The translations under genes were made by a program, and so were the position numbers. A DNA stretch of 64,000 bases from Aquila chrysaetos chrysaetos (taxonomy: Eukaryota; Chordata; Aves; Accipitriformes; Accipitridae). The stretch lies in contig NC_044009.1 of the NCBI RefSeq assembly GCF_900496995.4, positions 45,407,505 to 45,471,504 of the forward strand, written 5' to 3'. Below, piece by piece: positions 24,765 through 36,939 of the stretch (position 1 is the first letter of the stretch; every line of letters starts with the position of its first letter). The notes below the pieces were generated by a model, which was not told the origin of the DNA, did not search any database, and was given only the letters and a program-made list of their open reading frames with translations.

Positions 24765-27700
24765 CTGTGACACAGAGCAAAGGTTACTTAGTTTGGTATG
24801 AACACGGTTTTGCTTTACAACACGATTCATGCTTGAAAACTGCTGCAAAACCAGTTTACATTTCCAAAGCAATGCTGGTGATTAAGTCAGACACCTCAAC
24901 TGTGACATGGCTAACAGCTCTGCACTGCAGGAGAAGCACAGTCACTCTGGTTTGGATTTTTCTTTTATTTGATTCTGTTGGAACCAAAAATATTACAAAC
25001 TTGATTTACATAATGTATATCAAATGATGCATTTTATAACCAGAATTCTTAATCTTTCGGAGTAAGCTGTTCGAATAGCTATAACTGAAATGCAGTTAGT
25101 TTGAAAATGACTTTTGTTTCTGTTGCTGAATATGGCTGAGTTGTTTAAGGTGTCTAAGTAATTACAATTTTCTATGCTGTTAATTTGTTTTTTCAGCATT
25201 TTTTTTTTTACTTTTCTTGTTCCTTTGGCACACAGAGACAAGTAGCCAAGAGTAAAAGGAGAATGACTATCAGCAAAACTTTCATACCGCCCTCCCCCCT
25301 TTTATTTTTTTAAAGAAAAACTAAAAGTACTTTCCAGGTAATCTCAGTTCTTGCTGTCTTTGAAGCTTAATACCCTCAACAACAAACATTTCCATTTGTA
25401 CAGAAATGGCTTTTCTGAGTTGAAAGTCTTCCCTTTTAAAATGTAATTTAAATTAATCTAATTCTAATTAATAATCTAATTAAATTTATAATTTCCCAAA
25501 TTGTTTTTACCTGAAAAAAGTACATTCTGATGCACGTAGCTGTTATTTTAAAATGGTTTGTAAAGGCTTTAAAATACATAGTTGCATTTTCCCCTGTCGT
25601 AGTGGAAAATGGTTGTGGCAGTTCCACCTCTCATTACTCTAAAATCTTCCTGCAAGTGATACAGTAGAAATTGTATGTTGGAAAAACTTAACACATAAAT
25701 AGATAATGAAGGTTTGCCGATATTGCCTTGCGGTTACAGAAAGAGGTAAATATTTCTAAGGATAATAAAATCACTATTCCTTTTGAATATGGGATTTGCA
25801 AGACTTTTTATTCTTCTGAAGGGCATGGGAACAGGAGTCCCTTGGAGAACAGTCCCTTTGCACCCTGTAGCACGGTCCCAGAATGTTTTTAAATATGCAG
25901 TGATCAAGACACTTTTTGGAGGGAGTGAAGCAGGAATATGACCCGCAGGTACTGAACTTACAGATTCTTGTTCAGTCCCCGGAGACTCTGAAAATAAGCA
26001 CTATGGCACCTGCACAGTCCAGCAGACACCTCTGCGGTAGCGACTGCCACTGCGCTACTAAGTGCCGTGTATAGCAGCAAAACACTGTTTGGGTATGCTC
26101 AGAAAGAAGGATTTCCTGTCTTCAGAGAATTTTAATTAAAGCAATTCTTTTATACTGTCACAACACTGATGCCATCCCAACAATGCGGGGGTTTCCCCAT
26201 TTTGTGTTCTCCCTCTGCAAATCTAAACTCTGAAACGTGTTTTAAGGCTATCTATCTAGTTAAAATTTGGAAGAGAAGCCCTCGAGTCAAAGTTAAATCT
26301 TCCTCTGTCTCCAGTGAGCTTCAATCAATCAACACAGCAGGTAGAGCCTTTTCCCAAGAAGGAAGAGGAGCTACAGGCTGTTCTAGCTGTAACAGCAAAG
26401 GCACACCAATCAAGAGGCACAGTCTATATTACCATAGTTTGCAAAAAGAAGGGAGCTCTGTCTCTGTTGACAAACCACTGCTGTCAAGGAGCTCAACTGT
26501 GCTGCTACTGATCGGCTTACAATACTGAAATCTCAGCTGATGTTTCCCACAAAGACCTGGTCCTTTGTCCGTGGTTCTCCTGCAGTATTCCAAGAGCTGA
26601 GGCAGACGTGACCCTTCCCATGGCTACGATTAACTTTCTTCCTTCCCCTTCCCTCTTGAGAAATGAATCCTGTATCAATGGAGCTAGGTATAGCCATTGT
26701 TCTCCCACGTCTAATCCTGCATCTCCTCATCACATACTTCTTCCCTGCAGCTACAGCCACCCAAACTCAGCCATTCCTCAGTCTTCCATACGAAGAGCAC
26801 TGAATCTCGACTTTCCCCGCAAAGACCAAGCCTCTAAAAAGCTTTTGACACTGGTGGACTTCCTATTCCCATTGTTTTATAGATCACTCTCTTCCTGCCA
26901 TTTCCTTTTCACAGGATTCCTGTGAAGCCCTGTTCACAATTTGAACTAGTAAGTGATTTATTAGTTTAGGTCCCTGAAATATCATGTACTTTGCACTTTT
27001 CCTGTAGACAAGGAAACTAGAATTGTTCAGTGCTGTGAACAATTAGATAATGCCCTCTGAGGCACGGTTTTCACCAGGCAATTCTAGGAGACCTCTCCGG
27101 CAAAAAAAAAATTGAAGTCCTGCAGTTTAACACCACGTGTCTACAACAGCTCTGTTCTCCAGGATAAATTCCACAGAATCCTGAGCTCCTTCTGAAGTCA
27201 AAACAGAGTATTCCTGCACAGACCAAAATTTTACAACTCAAAGTTTCACGCACAGATGGACCATGTCCATGCCTAAATAGAGAGAACAATCTAACTAGTA
27301 GTAAAATCCCATTGCAATGCTTCTCCTGGGGCTTTTCTGTAAATATGTCTTATAATAGGAAATTCCACTCCCAAATGATTTGTTTATTCCCATTCCCAGC
27401 TCCAGTAATCTGAATTGTAACAAGACTCTTTACATAATTAAAAAATTCAGCACTTCTATCCATTTTCAATAGCTATTGGCTAAAGACATGCCCTTCACCT
27501 CCAAGTTTTTTTTCTTTAACTACTGATAGATTCTTTTGCGCTCGCAGATCAGCTGCTACCACATACTAACTGCTTTTTACAAACCATCAGGTATGAACTA
27601 AACTTGATCAACATAGAAGGGCTGTGCTTTTTCTCTAACTCTGCAGTATCCTTATAGCAAGATACAATGAAAACAGGCATAGAAGACTGATGGAAAAAAG

Positions 27701-30164
27701 AGAGAATGTTAGCACTATGGGAGTGACGTTTTTAAAACACTTCAGATGTGACTTCACTTTTTTTTTTTTTTTTACCATGGATGTGAAAAAGCAGTGACAC
27801 TTTAAATAGTATGAATAAAAGAAAGGCAGGAAAAATACTCTTAAACCTTCTTCCTATCACATTGTGATTCCAGTTTAATTGTGGTAGGAAATAAACTAGT
27901 ACAACTGACTTCCATGGTTTGATGCCAGGGACACTGCTCTCCTTGCTCCAGCAAACAGGTTAATGTACCCCAGTTACCACAGTTCACCCACTCAGTTCAG
28001 ACAGGAGAGCAGCATCCTTTCTGGATTTTTCTCTAGAGATTTTTTCCTCAGACCCCTCTCTCGCAGTGGTTTGTTGAACTGTTGAGTCAGTTCTGAAACT
28101 ACTTCTGAGATCTTCCTGAATCATTTGCCACCAGCAGGCTGAACTGCAGGCAGTTCTTCAAAGTGGTTATCTGCCTCGTAAGACTCATACCACAGACATA
28201 ACTGCTAATTACCGGATATTCTTGCTTGAGCAATCAGCTTGATACATTCATTAACACATCACCTAGAAATATAATTGCAAACCTTTCTGGGAGCTTTTCT
28301 TCTACCTACCTCAGATTTTTCTGAGCTGCTGGCTAGGCAAGGAGACCACACGTTTTAAACTCTGCTTTTCCTGGGATGGGGTCATTCCCAGCTACCTACC
28401 TTCAACAGTTTACACCAGTGCTCAATTAGTATATTTACTAATATACAATTAGTGTATTTACTGCCCAATCTCTCGATGATTGAGTACCAAATAATTTGTC
28501 CTTTTTCGTGGATTCAGCAGCCCCCAACAGCGTGGGTTATGCATATGTGTAGGTACTATCATGATGTTTTACTATGAAGTACCTACTACTGACCAATTGA
28601 TTCTCCTTCATTTTGGCTTCAAGGTTGTGCGGTTGGCTGAGGATGTAGTTCAAGTACTTTTAAGAAGTGAGGGGAGTACGCAAGGCTAGATAGAATATCT
28701 GTGTGATAATGCAGTGGTATTCCACACCCTCTCCTTCCACATACTCCTACTAAAACTACCTTTTTTAACCAAAAAAAAAAAAAAAAAAAGAGCTTTGGGC
28801 TTAAATTGGGCATTGAAAATTTACTCCTAGACTGAGCAACTTGCCTATCGTGACACCCCTCTCTTCCCCACACGTGATCGTACATTTAGATAGCATCAAG
28901 GCCCAAACTACTATTCCTGCAGGATTTCTGCCTTATTCCATGCAATGAAGTGATGGTATAAATCTCAAGGCTTTTCTACAGTTCCTGCTTGTCATATTGA
29001 TTTTCTCACCTAGATCCATTCTATACACATGCCCCCCACCACTGCCAAGCTCAGCCTCCCCCCGCTTAGCTGCAGTCTAGTGCATCCGCACCCTGGCACT
29101 GTTTTGGCCACACGCAGATGCATTCAGTCTTGACAGCAACAAACAATTCATGCTACAATTTATTCAAATCCAGAAGTGAGAGTTCTTCCACCTACCCTGT
29201 CTGCAGAGCCCAGTACATGTTCTCTTGAATAACAGCTTAACTTGTTACTAGGACAACCAAAAAAGGTGACATCACACCTACTTCTTAACGCTGTATGTAT
29301 GCAGAAGGCACCAGAAGATCCAAGCTTTTTCTCTTACTGCTTGAAAAGGATCTTATTAGGCACCTCTGATTCTTCTGTTATAGCAGGTACAGACAAAAAA
29401 GAACAAGTGTAAGCATGACTCTCCAACTTAAAGGCAACCATAATCCAAGCAGTGTGCAACTTTAGTTAGCACCTGTACTCTCAAGACCGTCCTTCAGCAA
29501 AATACAGAGAGACTCTGAAGCCAAAACAGGCAACTAGAATACCACCTCCCAGAGCAGCGACCTAATTTCTAAACAAGACAGTCACCTTCCCACCCTATGA
29601 CCCGACTACTCTGAAACTGCTTTCTGCAATGGCACACCTCAGCAGCAAACCGCAGCCCTCTGCTTCACCCTAGAACAGTCTATGGCCTCATGGGCACAAA
29701 ACTCTTAGCTCTAAGTTTGACTCCTGTCAAGTAGACGATGTCGCTTCACCCAATGCTAACTTTGCCAAGCCAAGTGGTCTATCTCACGGGCTATGACTGA
29801 ACTCCTCATTTTAAAAGAAAGCTTTTGCTACAGTGTTTTTGTACATAGCCAACTTTGTAGGCACACATGAAGTCAGATTTGTTTTCTGCAACTCATTCCA
29901 CAAATACTGCTTTAACAAAATCTTCTGCGCGTACCCTGAGTATGCCTGTTGCAATCAAATCTTTTGGAACATTAGAAGACAGTTTATGCCCAGCTAGGGT
30001 CCAGGAATGAGGCATCCTTGAGCAGTCACAAAACCGCCTTTTCAAAATGGGACGAGGAGTTGGGGGCATACACAGACCCATAGCTTCAGGCACATAGAAA
30101 AGTTTTGTACCTTAAGGTAAGTACGTAACTCAAAGTTAGCAGGCAGATCAAGACAAGCAGCATT
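24765..30164 (-). other. LYPD1: LYPD1 intron 2, distal part (possibly GPR39 3' UTR on +)
   Basis: No exon is recognised. The first part may also be GPR39 3' UTR on the + strand; AATAAA occurs near 25762. Small structures include a 16-T run near 27758-27773, a 19-A run near 28769-28787, and a 17-bp direct repeat (CAATTAGT..TATTTACT) at 28423 and 28446. No mobile element was identified before the CR1. Confidence 0.6.
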
Positions 30165-30217
30165 CAGTCAGCGGCGAGGCCAGTAGAGGCAAAGGTAAGT
30201 CGGCAGCTAAGCGCTAG

Positions 30218-31503
30218 ATGGAGGCGGACTGGGAGGTTCCCGAGGCCCAGGAGCGCCAGGGAAGAGCGGAGGGACCCGGCTGGAGCCGGCGGCTCTCGCC
30301 AGAGAGGCGGACGCGGTGTGGGCGTTGCCAGGGGCGTGGCGCGGCAGTTGGCGCAGGCCGGGCGCAGCCCCCGTCTTCCTCTTCCCAGCTGGAGAAGGCT
30401 ACTCAAGCGGTGGGTGTCAGCCTGGAGGGAGACCCAGGTATGGTTGCCACTTGGGTGAAAGCCATTGTTAGGAAAAATGTGGCGACCCAGACAGAGCTCC
30501 CATGTCAACGTGCAGCTGTCCAGGTCTCTGGCTGCGGGGAGTGCCGGAGGGCAGCGGGGACACCTCTTGTGTGAGGTGTGACCAGGCGGACGATCTGCTC
30601 AGCCTGGTGGCAGAGATGAAGGAGGAAGTGGAAAGGTTGAGGAGTATCAGGGAGTGTGAGAGGGAGATAGATTGGTGGGCCCACACCCTGCCATCCCTGA
30701 GGCAGAGGCAGCAGATGGAGGCTCCGCAAGAAGTGGAGGTTCCCCTGCCCTCCTGCCACCAGGCAGGAGGGGACCTACGAGATGGAGGGGAATGGATACA
30801 GGTCCCTGCTTGGGGAGGCAGGTGAATCCCCTCCTGGTCTCCCTCACCTTCCCAGTTGCCCCTACGCAAGAGATACGGGGCTCTGGAACTTGAGGACCAG
30901 GCCAGTGAAGATCAGGGTGTAGATGAAGTCCCACCTAGGGAGGTGCCTAGGCCCAGTCGGGCAGTCCCACGCATTCTCACATCCTCTGAAAAAAGGAGGG
31001 TAATTGTCGTAGGCGACTCCCTTCTGAGGGGGACAGAGGGCCCAATATGCAGACCTGACCCATCCCACAGGGAAGTCTCCTGCCTCCCTGGGGCCCGGGT
31101 AGAAGACATTACCAGGGAACTCCCTGGTCTGGTTCGGACCTCTGATTATTACCCATTGCTGGTTGTGCAGGTTGGCAGTGATGAGATTGCAGGGAGAAAT
31201 CCAAAGGCAATCAAAAGGGACTTCAGGGCACTGGGACGATTAGTGGAAGGATTGGAAGCACAGGTGGTGTTTTCCTCAATCCCTTCAGTGGCAGGGAAAT
31301 ACACTGAAAGGAACAGGAAAACACACCTGGTTAATACGTGGCTCAGAGGCTGGTGCCATCGGTGGAATTTTGGGTTTTTTGATCATGGGGAGATTTACAC
31401 GGCACAGGGCTTGCTAGTGACAGATAGTTTCCAGCTATCTCAAAGGGGTAAAAGAATCCTCGCTTGTGAGATGACAGGGCTCAGAGAGAGGGCTTTAAAC
31501 TAG
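30218..31503 (+). pseudogene. CR1 ORF1, frameshifted
   Basis: ORF1 of CR1 encodes an RNA-binding protein with an esterase-like domain. Three overlapping open pieces carry it: an Arg/Gly-rich N-terminus (30218-30574); a piece at about 30502-30825 with cysteine-bearing VRCDQADDLL and the coiled-coil-like MKEEVERLRSIRECEREIDWW (shown only in part); and the C-terminal piece 30856-31503 with the SGNH/GDSL nucleophile motif VGDSLLRG at about 31009-31032 and NTWLRGW further on. The family motif D-G-x-H-L near the C-terminus reads DSFQL here, so the position expected to hold the catalytic His is Gln. Frameshifts separate the pieces. Confidence 0.85.
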
Positions 31504-31589
31504 GTTTGAAGGGGGTAAGGGATAAAACTAGGTGCACCAGAGATGAGCCTGGGGGCAGCATGCCGATGTTAGGCGTGGATTCGATAACC

Positions 31590-32638
31590 CAGCTCAAATG
31601 CATCTGTGCCAATGCACGCAGCATGGGCAATAAACAGGAAGAGCTGAAGCCATCATGCAGCAGGATAGATATGACTTAGTCGCCATCATGGAAACATGGT
31701 GGGACGACTCCCGTGACTGGAGTGCTGCAATGGATGGCTACAAGCTCTTCAGAAGGGATAGGCAAGGTAGAAGAGGTGGTGGGGTGGCTCTCTATGTTTG
31801 GGAATGTTTTGACTGTACAGAGCTACATGATTCTGATGACAAGGTGGAGTGCTTGTGGGTGAGGATGAGAGGGGAAGCCAATAAGACAGATATTGTGCTG
31901 GGAGTCTGTTACAGACCACCCAACCAGGTTGAAGAGATGGATGAATCGTTCTACAAGGGGCTGGCAGTAGTCTCAGAATCGTGTGCCCTTGTCCTCGTGG
32001 GGGACTTCTTTAACTTTCCAGACATCTGCGGGAAATACAACACAGCAGTGAGTAAACAATCTAGGAGGTTCCTGGTGTGTGTGGAAGATAACTTCCTGAC
32101 ACAGCTGGTAGGTGAGCCAACCAGGGGAGGAGCCTTGCTAGACCTACTGTTTACAAACAGAGAAGGACTGGTGGGAAATGTGGTGGTTGGAGGCCATCTT
32201 GGGCTTAGCAACCATGAAATGATAGAATTGTCTATTCTTGGTGAGGTAAGGAAGGGGGTCAATAAAACCACTACTATGGACTTCCGGAGGGCAAACTTTG
32301 GCCTGTTCAGGACACTGGTTGAGAGAGTCCCTTGGGAGACAGTCCTGAAGGGCAAAGGGGCCCAGGAAGGCTGGACATTCTTTAAGAAGGAAGTCTTAAA
32401 GGCTCAAGAGCAGGCTATTCCCATGAGCTGCAAGACGAACAGTCGGGGAAGACAACCGGCCTGGCTGAACAGGGAGCTTTTGCTGGGACTCAGGAAAAAA
32501 AAGAGAGTTTACCATCTTTGGAAGAAAGGGCAGGCAACTCAGGAAGAGTACAGGGATCTTGTTAGGTCATGCAGAGAGAAAATTAGAAAGGCAAAAAGCT
32601 CAGCTAGAACTCAATCTGGCCACTGTCGTAAGAGATAA
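31590..32638 (+). pseudogene. CR1 ORF2, apurinic/apyrimidinic-type endonuclease part
   Basis: This exonuclease-endonuclease-phosphatase-fold domain nicks target DNA for reverse transcription. The frame at about 31590 (CANARSMGNKQEEL) shifts by one base near 31640 into the long ORF from 31655. Visible: METWWDD (metal-binding Glu region), RRGGGVALYV, GVCYRPPNQ, a GDF-N-PD motif and the GHLGLSNHEMIE block. Two positions look damaged. The usual GDFN-type motif carries an extra Phe codon (GDFFNFPD), and the catalytic SDH triplet reads SNH, replacing the Asp. Both argue for a dead endonuclease. The ORF stops at 32636-32638, before the reverse transcriptase. Confidence 0.88.
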
Positions 32639-32703
32639 CAAAAAAATGTTTTTACAAATACGTTAACAACAAAAAGAGAGCCAAGGAGAATATCCATCCT
32701 TTA

Positions 32704-34369
32704 TTGGATGCAGAGGGGAACATTGCCACCAAAGATGAGGAAAAGGCTGAGGTACTTAATGCTGCCTTTGCCTCAGTCTTTAATAGTGACACCAGTTATC
32801 CTCAGGGTACTCAGCCCCCTGAGCTGGAAGACAGGGACAGAGAGCAGAATATACCCCCCATAATACAGGAGGAAGCAGTTAATGACCTGCTATGCCACCT
32901 GGACACTCACAAATCTATGGGACCTGATGGGATCCATCTAAGAGTACTTAGGGAACTGGCAGAGGTCCTTGCCAAGCCACTCTCTATCATCTATCAGCGA
33001 TCCTGGTCAACAGGGGAGGTCCCAGAGGACTGGAGGCTTGCCAATGTGACTCCCATTTATAAGAAGGGGCAGAGGGAGGATCCGGGGAACTACAGGCCTG
33101 TCAGCCTGACCTCGGTACCGGGGAAGATTATGGAACAGTTTGTCTTGAGAGCACTTACATGGCAAGTCCAGGATAAGAAGGGGATCAGGCCCAGCCAGCA
33201 TGGGTTTACAAAAGGCAGGTCCTGCTTGACCAACCTGATCTCCTTCTATGACCAGGTGACCCACCTAGTGGATGAGGGAAAGGCTGTGGATGTTATCTCC
33301 CTTGACTTCAGCAAGGCCTTTGACACTGTCTCTCATGGCATACTCCTTGAGAAGCTGGCAGCTCGTGGCTTGGATAAGTGTACTCTTCACTGGGTGAAAA
33401 ACTGGCTGGATGGACAAGCCCAGAGGGTTGTGGTGAATGAGGTGAAATCCAGTTGGCGGCTGGTCACAAGTGGTGTTCCCCAGGGCTCGGTGTTGGGCCC
33501 TGTTCTGTTTAATATCTTTATCAATGATTTGGATGAGGGGATTGACAGCACCCTCAGCAAGTTTGCAGACGACACCAAGTTGGGAGGCAGGGTCGATCTG
33601 CTTGAGAATAGGGAGGCTCTACAAAGAGATCTGGACAGGCTGGATCGATGGGCTGAGGCCAATCGTATGAGGTTCAACAAGGCCAAGTTCTGGGTCCTCC
33701 ACTTCGGTCGCGGCAACCCCATGCAGCGCTACAGGCTTGGGGAAGAGTGGCTGGAAAGCTGCCCGGCAGAGAAAGACCTGGGGGTGCTGGTCGACAGCCG
33801 GCTGAATATGAGCCAGCAGTGTGCCCAGGTGGCCAAGGCGGCCAACGGCATCCTGGCCTGTATCAGAAATAGTGTGGCCAGTAGGACTAGGATAAGTGAT
33901 CATCCCCCTGTACTCGGCACTGGTGAGGCCGCACCTCGAGTACTGTGTTCAGTTTTGGGCCCCTCACTACAAGGAAGACATTGAGGTGCTGGAGCGTGTT
34001 CAGAGAAGGGCAACCAAGGTGGTGAGGGGCCTGGAGCACAAGTCTCATGAGGAGCAGCTGAGGGAGCTGGGGCTGTTTAGTCTAGAGAAGAGGAGGCTGA
34101 GGGGAGACCTTATCGCACTCTACAACTACCTGAAAGGAGGTTGTAGTGAAGTGGGTACTGGTCTCTTCTATCATCGAGTAAGTAGTGACAGGACGAGAGG
34201 AAATGGCCTCAAGTTGAGGCAAGGGAGATTTAGGTTAGATATTAGGAAAAATTTTTTTACTGAGAGGGTTGTCAGACATTGGAATAGGCTGCCCAGGGAA
34301 GTGGTTGAGTCACCATCCCTGGAGGTATTCAAAAAGCAAGTAGACAAGGTACTCCAGAACATGGTTTAG
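32704..34369 (+). pseudogene. CR1 ORF2, reverse transcriptase part, one frameshift
   Basis: A 426-codon open segment (32704-33984) holds most of the reverse transcriptase: [30 protein letters not shown], the first catalytic block [19 protein letters not shown], and FADD at 33562-33573 followed by TKLGG. The catalytic Asp residues are present. A frameshift near 33890 moves the C-terminal thumb and tail into the 33896-34369 frame ([21 protein letters not shown], then RHWNRLP), which ends at a stop shortly before the 3' UTR. Long open stretches suggest a fairly recent insertion. Confidence 0.92.
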
Positions 34370-34426
34370 TGGGCATGGATGATGGCTGGACTCGATGATC
34401 TTGAAGGTCTTTTCCAACCTAAATGA

Positions 34427-34440
34427 TTCTATGATTCTAA
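34427..34440 (+). repeat. CR1 3'-terminal microsatellite-like tail
   Basis: ATTCTATGATTCTA, two units of the octamer-like tail that marks CR1 3' ends in place of poly(A). Confidence 0.9.
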
Positions 34441-35868
34441 GTTTTGAGGTGTGCTGTTACAACTTTGGCAGAATTTCTCCACTCAACTCTTTTACATTTG
34501 GTGCTTAATCTCACCCATCTCCTCAAGCAAAAGGCAGCAAACTGGCCAACAGTGGACAATCCATATTGTGGCACACACAACCTGCGAGAAGCCCCCAAAA
34601 GTTGTCCTAGCTCTAGCGTTAGCATACTTTCATGATTTGTATGTGATTTGTCTTGGGTGTTCTCTTAATGTTGTTGTTCATAAAGACAAGCCCGAGGACC
34701 ATGTTTATGAACTGATACTCCCCCTTTGTTTTAACATCCTGAATAGCTCCAATTATCTTATTTCACTGAAACCTTCTATTTTCTGGTCTGAGTGAATCTG
34801 CAAGTTTTCCTTCTTGTTGTGTTTAGACTTGATGTCTTGTCTGCCTATCCATGCTTGCTTTGTGATTTCGATTATATATTTCACCCTTTATTTCTTGCCC
34901 TAAACTGTCACTTGGCTTACCCTCCACTTAAGTGAAATTCAGTACCCAGTAGGAGTTACAAAAGCTCTTTTGTGATGTCTGCTGAAATCTAAAATGAGAA
35001 CTTATACTAGTGCAAGAAAAACACGTAAACATTTCCCTTTCTGAGGAACATAAAATATACATGTGACTATTTCTGGATTTTAGTGTACCAGTAATGTTCA
35101 AAATTGGGTTCAGACTACACACAAATAGGTTTCTAAATTATGTTTTCTAGTTTCCTTATTAGGTTTTATGCCCATCTTTTTATGGCTTCAGTGGTTTTGC
35201 TATGATAACTGTCTATTCCTTAGCTAGTACCTGTTCACATACCTCATACAGTGACAGATTGCCAAAGGTCCTATTGTGATTTGCTTTGTTTTCTAGAGAA
35301 AGTGGTAAGTATTTTATCTAATAAGGTCCTAAATATCTTAGAAGGTGACTAAATGTTGAAAAGCAATTATTCTTCTGACATTGTGCTTCCCCAAACAGTT
35401 GTGGGTTTAGTCAGATCATGTTTTTATTGGTTTAAAATATGAATTGAGCTTCTGCAACACAAATCCTTTCATCTACGATTGTAAATGCACTGTTAAATAA
35501 ACAGTTTAAGCCAGTGTAAAATATAACCATATCCAACCATGTCCTCTGTGTTTCATTTTACACTAACTCTTCCTATCCTTGTCTTTTCCATGTTCACTCT
35601 AGAGCTCATGAGTGGTTTAAGTAATTTGTACCTTGCCAGAAATTTTATCATGAAATTTACTAATTGCCTTATAAACAGCTAATTAAATACTGTAAGCAAC
35701 CATGATCAGTGTTTTCCAGATGAAAAAAACCAAGGCACTGAAATTAAGTACTTGAAATCTATTGCAAAGCTACGTCATACACTTCCAGATTTTTAATCCT
35801 GTGTTTTAAGACTGCAGCTATTTCATCCTGACCCCTCCCTTTGATGCATTCAGTAGACAAGATAAAAG
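34441..35868 (-). other. LYPD1: LYPD1 intron 2 between CR1 and solo LTR 2
   Basis: AT-rich unique-looking sequence with no exon, RNA gene or repeat that I can name. Confidence 0.6.
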
Positions 35869-35873
35869 CATAT
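35869..35873. repeat. Target-site duplication, left, of solo LTR 2
   Basis: CATAT directly before the LTR terminal TG, repeated at 36935-36939. Confidence 0.85.
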
Positions 35874-36059
35874 TGTGGTGGGTTGACCCTGGCTGGAGGC
35901 CAGGTGCCCACCAAAGCTGCTCTGTCATTCCCTCCATCAGCTGGACAGGGGAGAGAAAATATAATAAAGGGCTCCTGGGTTGAGATAAGGACAGGGAGAG
36001 ATCACTCAGCAATTACCGTCACGGGCAAAACAGACTTGACTTGGGGAAAATTAACTTAA

Positions 36060-36065
36060 TTTATT
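36060..36065 (-). promoter_or_regulatory. Poly(A) signal in solo LTR 2
   Basis: AATAAA on the - strand, in sense with both the LTR and LYPD1. It could in principle end LYPD1 transcripts early inside intron 2. Confidence 0.6.
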
Positions 36066-36717
36066 GCCAATCAACCACAGTAGGGTAATGAGAAATAAAA
36101 CCCAATCTTAAAACACCTTCCCCCCACCCCTCCCTTCTTCCCGAGCACAGCTGCACTCCCAATTTTCTCTCCCTCCTCCCCTCCAGCAGTACAGGGGGAC
36201 GGGGAATGGGGGTTGGGGTCAGTTCATCACACATTGTCTCTGCCGCTACTTCCTCCTCAGGGGCCCTTCTCCCTGCTTCCCCTGCTCCAGCGTGGGGTCC
36301 CTCCCACGGGAGACACTCCTCCACTAACATCTCCAACGTGAGTCCTTCCCTGGGCTGCAGTCCTTCACGCACAGACTGCTCCAGCGTGGCTCCCCCGCAG
36401 GGTCACAAGTCCTGCCAGAAAACCTGCTCCAGCCTGGGCTCCTCTCTCCACGGGGCCACAGGTCCTGCCAGGAGCCTGCTCCAGCGTGGGCTTCCCACGG
36501 GGTCACAGCCTCCTTTGGGCATCCCCCTGCTCCGGCATGGGGTCCTCCCCGGGCTGCAGGTGGAGATCTGCTCCACCGTGGACCTCCCTGGGCTGCAGGG
36601 GGACAGCCTGCCTCACCGTGGTCTTCCCCTCCTCCTTCACTGACCCGGGGGTCTGCAGAGGTCTTCCTCTCACATGTTCTCACTCTTCTCTCTGGCTGCA
36701 ATTGCTGTTGCGCAGTT

Positions 36718-36744
36718 CCCCCCCCCCCCCCCCCCCCCCCCCCC
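36718..36744. repeat. 27-bp poly-C run inside solo LTR 2
   Basis: An uninterrupted run of 27 C on the + strand (G on the LTR sense strand). Copy 1 has only a short C run (six) at the matching place, so this is an expansion or an assembly artefact at a homopolymer. Confidence 0.9.
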
Positions 36745-36934
36745 TTCTTAAATCTGTTCTCCCAGAGGCACTACCACCGTCACTGATGGGCTCAGCCTTG
36801 GCCAGCGGTGGGTCCAACTTGGAGCCGGCTGGCATTGGCTCTGTTGGACATGGGGGAAGCGTCTGGCACCTTCTCACAGAAGCCACCTCTGTAGCCCTGC
36901 CACTACCAAAACCTTGCCACACAAACCCAATACA

Positions 36935-36939
36935 CATAT
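36935..36939. repeat. Target-site duplication, right, of solo LTR 2
   Basis: CATAT, identical to 35869-35873. Confidence 0.85.

Larger units (their letters stand above)
30165..34440 (+). mobile_element. CR1 LINE, nearly full length, broken by frameshifts
   Basis: This is a non-LTR retrotransposon of the chicken-repeat-1 clade in sense orientation, so antisense to LYPD1, inside LYPD1 intron 2. A GC-rich 5' region leads into ORF1 (zinc-knuckle, coiled-coil and SGNH-like parts), then ORF2 with endonuclease and reverse transcriptase. It ends in the CR1 3' tail near 34427-34440 (ATTCTATGATTCTA). Most avian CR1 copies are short 3' fragments, so about 4.3 kb is unusually complete. I count at least five frame breaks (about 30500-30550, 30800-30860, 31640, 32630-32700, 33890), so it cannot move by itself. 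The 5' boundary is placed where the GC-rich sequence begins and may be off by some tens of bases. CR1 insertions usually lack clear target duplications and I see none. Confidence 0.93.
35874..36934 (-). mobile_element. Solo LTR of the same avian ERVL-like family, copy 2 (1061 bp)
   Basis: The element runs TGTGGTG to AATACA on the + strand with perfect 5-bp flanking duplications (CATAT). Sense is the - strand: it starts TGTATTG, has TTTAAGAAG just past the poly-C tract, and an AATAAA at 36060-36065. The central 36240-36620 stretch holds a degenerate tandem series around the core TGCTCCAGCGTGG (for example near 36290, 36379, 36425, 36478, 36529, 36568). Copy 1 at 13935-14633 has the same ends but lacks about 360 bp of this part. 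There is no gag-pol-env sequence next to it. It lies within LYPD1 intron 2 in the same direction as LYPD1, so its poly(A) signal is in sense with the host gene. Confidence 0.92.

Noticed and set aside
14634..35868. A single provirus spanning the two LTRs
   Set aside because: Each LTR has its own different perfect target duplication and there is no retroviral gag-pol sequence between them.
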